From Cherax quadricarinatus (Eukaryota; Arthropoda; Malacostraca; Decapoda; Parastacidae), in contig NW_027196966.1 in the NCBI RefSeq assembly GCF_038502225.1, forward strand, positions 1 through 64,000: a DNA stretch of 64,000 bases, read 5' to 3'. A program made the position numbers and the translations under genes. The notes below the pieces were generated by a model. The model did no database searches. It was not told where the DNA came from and worked only from the letters and a program-made list of their open reading frames with translations. Positions 57,361 through 64,000 of the stretch are shown piece by piece (the stretch's first letter is position 1; each line of letters starts with the position of its first letter).

Positions 57361-58890
57361 GTGGAAAGGTTTATTCCCAAGGGCAACAGAAACAACGGGA
57401 AGACCAGAACGAGCCCCTGGTTTACCCGACGGTGTAAGGAGGCAGAAACCAAGTGCAGTAGAGAATGGAAAAAGTACAGAAGGCAGAGAACACACGAAAA
57501 TAGGTAGATCAGTCGCAGAGCCAGGAACGAGTACGCACAGGTAAGGAGGGAGGCCCAGCGACAGTATGAAAATGACATAGCATCGAGAATCAAGACTGAC
57601 CTGAAACTGTTGTATAGCCACATCAGGAGGAAGACAACAGTCAAAGACCAGGTGATCAGATTAAGGACAGAAGGTGGAGAACTCACAAGAAATGATCAGG
57701 AGGTATGTGAGGAGCTGAACAGGAGATTTAAGGAAGTTTTTACAGTAGAGACAGGAAGGGCTGTGAGAAGACAGCACAGAAGGGAACATCAAGAGGGAAT
57801 ATACCAACAAGTGTTGGATGACATACGAACAACCGAGGAGGAGGTGAAGAAGCTCCTAAGCGACCTTGATACCTCAAAGGCGATGGGACCGGACAACATC
57901 TCCCCATGAGTCCTTAGAGAAGGAGCAGAGATGCTGTGCGTGCCTCTAACCACAATCTTCAACACATCCCTTGTAACTGGGCAACTACCTGAGAAATGGA
58001 AAACAGCAAATGTAGTCCCCATATTTAAGAAAGGAAACAGAAAAGAGGCGCTAAACTACAGACCTGTGTCTCTGACATGTATTGTGTGCAAAGTCATGGA
58101 GAAGATTATCAGGAGGAGAGTGGTCGAACACCTGGAACGGAACAAGATTATAAATGAAAACCAGCATGGGTTCATGGAAGGCAAATCTTGTATCACAAAC
58201 CTCCTGGAGTTTTATGACAAGGTAACAGAAGTAAGACACGAGAGAGAGGGGTGGGTAGATTGCGTTTTCCTAGACTGCAGGAAGGCCTTTGACACAGTTC
58301 CCCACAAGAGATTAGTGCAGAAGCTGGAGGATCAGGCGCATGTAACAGGGAGGGTACTGCAATGGATCAGGGAATACCTGACAGGGAGGCAGCAACAAGT
58401 CATGGTACGTGAAGAGGTATCACAGTGGGCGCCTGTGACGAGCGGGGTCCCACAGGGGTCAGTTCTAGGGCCCGTGCTATTTTTGATATATGTGAACGAC
58501 ATGATGAAAGGACTATATAGACTCTGAAGTGTCCCTATTCGCAGATGATGTGAAGTTGATGAGAAGAATTAAATCGGATGAGGATGAGGCATGACCGCAA
58601 AGAGACCTGGACAGGCTGGACATGTGGTCCAGTAACTGGCTTCTCGAATTCAATCCTGCCAAATGCAAAGTCATGAAGATCGGGGAGGGGCAAAGAAGAC
58701 CGCAGACAGAGTATAGGCTAGGTGGACAAAGACTACAGACCTCACTCAGGGAGAAAGACCTCGGAGTGGCCATAACACCGAGCACGTCACCGGAGGCACA
58801 CATCAACCAAATAACTGCTGCGATCAGTGAAGAGGCTGGGCCAGGAGCTGAGTCTCGACCCTTGCAACCACAATTAGGTGAGTACAAACA
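57359..58890 (+). mobile_element. LINE family X, copy 7
   Basis: Begins further 5' than copy 3 (linker with SPWFTRRCKEAETKCSREWK) and runs to two thirds of the RT. It then jumps from ATAACTGCTG to GCGATCAGTGAAGAGG (about 58817), deleting roughly 500 bp of thumb before the tail. Confidence 0.88.
57610..58527 (+). pseudogene. LINE family X RT (copy 7), one W-to-stop change and a frameshift
   Basis: In one frame: LLYSHIRRKTTVKDQVIRLR, LSDLDTSKAMGPDNISP, then TGA at 57907-57909 where copy 3 has TGG (Trp). Then [79 protein letters not shown] small insertion near 58510 shifts the frame just before the catalytic FADD, which is still visible near 58541. A further stop lies upstream at about 57510 in the linker. 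Confidence 0.85.
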
Positions 58891-59017
58891 CACACAAATA
58901 AAAATTTGTGATCCTCGTCCAATGAGCAGCGAATCGTATGACAATTTTTTTTTTTTACGCAAATCAGTTTTACAAGTTAAGAGCTGTTATCTTACCAGCA
59001 CTACCTATGGTATTCTA

Positions 59018-59075
59018 CCTCAACCTGGGATGCGACCCACAACAGTCGACTAACACTCAGGTAATTCTTTACTGT
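59018..59075 (-). mobile_element. Fragment of the tRNA-derived SINE seen at 29094
   Basis: GGGATGCGACCCACA-CAGTCGACTAACAC-CAGGTA matches the body of the SINE at 29194-29250. Confidence 0.65.
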
Positions 59076-59087
59076 TCAGTGAATAGA

Positions 59088-59133
59088 ATGAAATGTAAGG
59101 AAGCACGAACGTGCTTCCTTACATTTCATTCAC
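59088..59133. repeat. Perfect palindrome, 22-bp arms
   Basis: GAATGAAATGTAAGGAAGCA... and its reverse complement around two unpaired bases (59110-59111). Followed by three copies of CACATTTCCTTACATTTCAT-type 21-bp units to 59180. Confidence 0.92.
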
Positions 59134-59180
59134 ATTTCCTTACATTTCATTCACATTTCCTTACATTTCATTCACATTTC

Positions 59181-59224
59181 AGCTCACACACTGAGTGTCC
59201 CCAGGGACACTCAGTATGTGAGCT
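59181..59224. repeat. Inverted repeat, 21-bp arms
   Basis: AGCTCACACACTGAGTGTCC pairs with GGACACTCAGTATGTGAGCT, one mismatch. Confidence 0.88.
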
Positions 59225-59440
59225 GAGTGTGGAACTAACTGATCCACAGCCACCTTTACACAGGGTAAGAACAATACGTTCTTGCGCTAGAACTGTGCTG
59301 TGAGCTACAATTTCGGCAAGTTAATGCAATAGATACAGCTCGAGAACTTTGTAGCCAACCCAACTGATATCCAGTAATATGTGGAAGGTAAATACTATGT
59401 CAGTAGTGGAAGAAATCGGTGGAAATATGCGAGGTGCGTC
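59225..59440. other. Short unique sequence before the 16-bp array
   Basis: No recognised features. Confidence 0.5.
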
Positions 59441-61773
59441 AGGCAGATAGTAGGTACGGCAGATAGTAGGTACGGCAGATAGTAGGTACGGGAGATAGTA
59501 GGTACGGCAGATAGTAGGTACGGCAGATAGTAGGTACGGCAGATAGTAGGTACGGCAGATAGTAGGTACGGCAGATAGTAGGTACGGCAGATAGTAGGTA
59601 CGGCAGATAGTAGGTACGGCAGATAGTAGGTACGGCAGATAGTAGGTACGGCAGATAGTAGGTACGGCAGATAGTAGGTACGGCAGATAGTAGGTACGGC
59701 AGAGAGTAGGTACGGCAGATAGTAGGTACGGCAGATAGTAGGTACGGCAGATAGTAGGTACGGCAGATAGTAGGTACGGCAGATAGTAGGTACGGCAGAT
59801 AGTAGGTACGGCAGATAGTAGGTACGGCAGAGAGTAGGTACGGCAGAGAGTAGGTACGGCAGATAGTAGGTACGGCAGATAGTAGGTACGGCAGATAGTA
59901 GGTACGGCAGATAGTAGGTACGGAAGATAGTAGGTACGGCAGATAGTAGGTACGGCAGATAGTAGGTACGGCAGATAGTAGGTACGGCAGATAGTAGGTA
60001 CGGCAGATAGTAGGTACGGGAGATAGTAGGTACGGCAGATAGTAGGTACGGCAGATAGTAGGTACGGCAGATAGTAGGTACGGCAGATAGTAGGTACGGC
60101 AGATAGTAGGTATGGGAGATAGTAGGTACGGCAGATAGTAGGTACGGGAGATAGTAGGTACGGCAGATAGTAGGTACGGCAGATAGTAGGTACGGCAGAT
60201 ACTAGTTACGACAGATAGTAGGTACAGTAGATAGTAGGTACGACAGATAGTAGGTACGATAGATAGTAGGTACGGCAGATAGTAGGTAGGGCAGAGTAGG
60301 TACAGCAGATAATAGGTACAGCAGATAGTAGGTATGGCAGGTAGTAGGTATGGCAGATAGTAGGTGCGGCAGATAGTAGGTACAGAAGATAGTAGGAACA
60401 GCAGGTAGTAGGTATGGCAGATAGTAGGTACGGGAGATAGTAGGTATGACAGATAGTAGGTATGGCAGATAGTAGGTTCAGCAGATATTAGGTACGACAG
60501 ATAGTAGGTACGGCAGATAGTAGGTACGGCAGATAGTAGGTACGGCAGATAGTAGGTACGGCAGAGTAGTAGGTACGGCAGATAGTAGGTACGGCAGATA
60601 GTAGGTAGATAGTAGGTACGGAGATAGTAGGTACGGCAGATAGTAGGGCAGATAGTAGGTACGGGAGATAGTAGGTACGGCAGATAGTAGGTACGGCAGA
60701 TAGTAGGTACGGGAGATAGTAGGTACGGCAGATAGTAGGTACGGCGGATAGTAGGTACGGAAGATAGTAGTTACGGCAGATAGTAGGTACGGAAGATAGT
60801 AGGTACGGCAGATAGTAGTTACGACAGATAGTAGGTACGGCAGATAGTAGGTACGGAAGATAGTAGGTAGGACAGAGAGTAGGTACGGCAGAGAGTAGGT
60901 ACAGATAGTAGGTACGACAGATAGTAATTACGACAGATAGTAGGTACGGCAGATAGTAGGTACGGCAGATAGTAGGTACGGCAGATAGTAGGTACGGCAG
61001 ATAGTAGGTACGGCAGATAGTAGGTACGGCAGATAGTAGGTACGGCAGATAGTAGGTACGGCAGATAGTAGGTACGGCAGATAGTAGGTACGGCAGATAG
61101 TAGGTACGGCAGATAGTAGGTACGGCAGATAGTAGGTACGGCAGAGTAGGTACAGCAGATAGAAGGTACGGCAGATAGTAGGTACGGCAGATAGTAGGTA
61201 CGGCAGATAGTAGGTACGGTAGGTACGGCAGATAGTAGGTACGGCAGATAGTAGGTACGGCAGATAGTAGGTACGGGAGATAGTAGGTACGGCAGATAGT
61301 AGTTACGGCAGATAGTAGGTACGGGAGATAGTAGGTACGGCAGATAGTAGTTACGGCAGATAGTAGGTACGGGAGATAGTAGGTACGGCAGATAGTAGTT
61401 ACGGCAGATAGTAGGTACGGCAGATAGTAGTTACGGCAGATAGTAGGTACGGGAGATAGTAGGTACGGCAGATAGTAGGTACGGCAGATAGTAGGTACGG
61501 CAGATAGTAGGTACGGAAGATAGTAGGTACGGAAGATAGTAGGTACGGCAGATAGTAGGTACGGCAGATAGTAGGTACGGGAGATAGTAGGTACGGGAGA
61601 TAGTAGGTACGGCAGATAGTAGGTACGGGAGATAGTAGGTACGGCAGATAGTAGGTACGGCAGATAGTAGGTACGGCAGATAGTAGGTACAGATAGTAGG
61701 CAGATAGTAGATAGTAGGTACGGCAGATAGTAGGTACGGCAGATAGTAGGTACGGCAGATAGTAGGTACGGCA
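59441..61773. repeat. Minisatellite, 16-bp unit
   Basis: About 145 copies of GGTACGGCAGATAGTA over 2.3 kb. Variants (CGGGAG, CGACAG, CGGAAG) cluster after about 60180; the left half is much more homogeneous. Unit length is not a multiple of three, yet minus frames are open (YLLSAVPTICRT). Confidence 0.96.
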
Positions 61774-62462
61774 ACATGACCATAGGGCACCAACATGACC
61801 TCAGGGCAGCAACATGACCTCAGGGCAGCAACATGACCATAAGGCAGCAACATGACCATAGGGCACCAACATGACCACAGGGCAGCAACATGATCATAGG
61901 GCACCAACATGACCATAGGGCAGCAACATGACCATAGGGCACCAACATGACCACAGGGCAGCAACATGACCTCAGGGCAGCAACATGACCTCAGGGCAGC
62001 AACATGACCCCAGGGCACCAACATGACCACAGGGCAGAAACATGACCTCAGGGCAGCAACATGACCTCAGGGCAGCAACATGACCTCAGGGCAGCAACAT
62101 GACCCCAGGGCACCAACATGACCTCAGGGCAGCAACATGACCTCAGGGCAGCAACATGACCTCAGGGCAGCAACATGACCTCAGGGCAGCAACATGACCT
62201 CAGGGCATCAACATGACCTCAGGGCAGCAACATGACCTCAGGGCAGCAACATGACCTCAGGGCAGCAACATGACCTCAGGGCATCAACATGACCTCAGGG
62301 CACCAACATGACCTCAGGGCAGCAACATGACCTCAGGGCAGCAATATGACCTCAGGGCAGCAACATGACCATAGGGCAGCAACATGACCTCAAGGGAGCA
62401 ACATGACCTCAGGGCACCAACATGACCTCAAGGGAGCAACATGACCTCAGGGCACCAACATT
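61774..62462. repeat. Minisatellite, 19-bp unit
   Basis: About 36 copies of ACCTCAGGGCAGCAACATG, with CACCAACATG and ACCATAGGG variants; abuts the 16-bp array directly. Confidence 0.95.
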
Positions 62463-62625
62463 GAACACACTCTTGTACCAACTCGCAGTCTTGAGAGCTG
62501 TTGAGGTCAGTAGAACAATGTTTTATACAGACCATTCTGGTATATTTACAAGCAAAGGATTTACATCTTGACATGAGAAGTTCGTGACATAGAAAATATG
62601 TTTGGTGCTTCCAGCAAGTGTGAGA
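62463..62625. other. Unique spacer between arrays
   Basis: About 160 bp with no recognised feature. Confidence 0.6.
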
Positions 62626-64000
62626 AGGTGACACATGACAGTCTCATGGCTGGACGTGACACATGACAGTCTCATGGCTGGACGTGACACATGACAGTCT
62701 CATGGCTGGACGTGACACATGACAGTCTCATGGCTGGACGTGACACATGACAGTCTCATGGCTGGACGTGACACATGACAGTCTCATGGCTGGACGTGAT
62801 ACATGACAGTCTCATGGCTGGACGTGACACATGACAGTCTCATGGCTGGACGTGACACATGACAGTCTCATGGCTGGACGTGACACATGACAGTCTCATG
62901 GCTGGACGTGACACATGACAGTCGCTTGGATTGACGTTACACATGACAGTCTCATGGCTGGACGTGACACATGACAGTCTCATGGCTGGACGTGACACAT
63001 GACAGTCTCATGGCTGGACGTGACACATGACAGTCTCATGGCTGGACGTGACACATGACAGTCATGGATGGACGTGACACATGACAGTCTCATGGCTGGA
63101 CGTGACACATGACAGTCTCATGGCTGGACGTGGCACATGACAGTCTCATGGCTGGACGTGACACATGACAGTCTCATGGCTGGACGTGACACATGACAGT
63201 CTCATGGCTGGACGTGATACATGACAGTCTCATGGCTGGACGTGACACATGACAGTCTCATGGCTGGACGTGATACATGACAGTCTCATGGCTGGACGTG
63301 ATACACGACAGTCTCATGGCTGGACGTGACACATGACAGTCTCATGGCTGGACGTGACACATGACAGTCTCATGGCTGGACGTGACACATGACAGTCTCA
63401 AGGCTGGACGTGACACATGACAGTCTCATGGCTGGACGTGACACATGACAGTCTCATGGCTGGACGTGACACATGACAGTCTCATGGCTGGACGTGATAC
63501 ATGACAGTCTCATGGCTGGACGTGATACATGACAGTCTCAAGGGTGGACGTGATACATGACAGTCTCATGGCTGGACGTGACACATGACAGTCTCAAGGC
63601 TAGACGTGATACATGACAGTCTCATGGCTGGACGTGATACATGACAGTCTCATGGCTGGACGTGACACATGACAGTCTCATGGCTGGACGTGACACATGA
63701 CAGTCTCATGGCTGGACGTGACACATGACAGTCTCATGGCTGGACGTGACACATGACAGTCTCATGGCTGGACGTGACACATGACAGTCTCATGGCTGGA
63801 CGTGACACATGACAGTCTCATGGCTGGACGTGACACATGACAGTCTCATGGCTGGACGTGGCACATGACAGTCTCATGGCTGGACGTGACACATGACAGT
63901 CTCATGGCTGGACGTGGCACATGACAGTCATGGCTGGACGTGACAAATGACAGTCTCATGGCTGGACGTGACACATGACAGTCTCATGGCTGGACGTGAC
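62626..64000. repeat. Minisatellite, 28-bp unit, continues past window end
   Basis: About 49 copies of ACATGACAGTCTCATGGCTG plus GACGTGAC; common variant GACGTGATAC. The right end is cut by the window. Confidence 0.96.

Noticed and set aside
60488..62030. 431- and 199-codon frames on minus
   Set aside because: Translations of the 16- and 19-bp arrays.

Overview
The window looks like intergenic DNA from a repeat-rich arthropod, most likely a decapod crustacean (crayfish, shrimp or crab). That is inferred from the mix of CR1-like and RTE-like LINEs, Penelope-like elements, tRNA-derived SINEs and very large minisatellites; no host gene identifies the species. I found no host protein-coding gene. 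The only conventional host-type gene is a tRNA-Thr(AGT) at 7272. Nearly everything else is retroelement or tandem repeat.

Layout: (1) 1-7270 holds five damaged RT fragments of one LINE family (here 'family X', ending in two GTGAGTAC repeats and often an AC microsatellite), interrupted at 1600-3266 by a 21/18-bp minisatellite. (2) 7272-7344 is the tRNA; 7446-7816 is a Penelope-like RT fragment. (3) 7817-15418 holds two head-to-tail CR1-type LINEs, each with a coiled-coil/SGNH-hydrolase ORF1 and an endonuclease/RT ORF2. (4) 15421-24300 is a nest of Penelope-related sequence: a GIY-YIG endonuclease ORF, 404-bp tandem terminal repeats in a large inverted arrangement, a Jockey/I-like LINE, and an ORF1-only retroposon with a 13-bp target-site duplication. 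(5) 24464-28662 contains a CR1 copy with both ORFs open. (6) 28754-32715 is an RTE-like LINE broken by a SINE, a palindromic Penelope-type insertion and more terminal repeats. (7) 32816-44280 has minisatellites, tRNA-derived SINEs, a Ty3/gypsy pol remnant and LINE tails. (8) 44350-48086 has three adjacent tandem arrays, including one of 33 bp with a 990-bp higher-order period. (9) 48420-53460 has an RT remnant and a LINE whose ORF1 has PHD-like and CCCH-like zinc motifs. (10) 53704-58880 has a TIR element, minisatellites and two opposed family X copies. (11) 59441-64000 is almost wholly three abutting minisatellites (16, 19 and 28 bp).

The most interesting signal is a set of small RNA-like motifs in the Penelope-type terminal repeats. 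Four unrelated-looking repeat families share one hammerhead-ribozyme architecture. Stems I and II covary between families, stem III is self-complementary, there is one extra core nucleotide, and the C3-G8 core pair is replaced by U3-A8 in three of the four. One family forms 404-bp tandem units with a TATA-like box, like the non-autonomous circular-RNA retroelements called retrozymes.

How the parts work together: only the CR1 copy at 24656-28662 looks able to encode its own machinery. The LINE tails, SINEs, ORF1-only retroposon and terminal-repeat units would all depend on proteins supplied in trans. Minisatellites make up roughly a quarter of the window, and their long open frames should not be read as genes.
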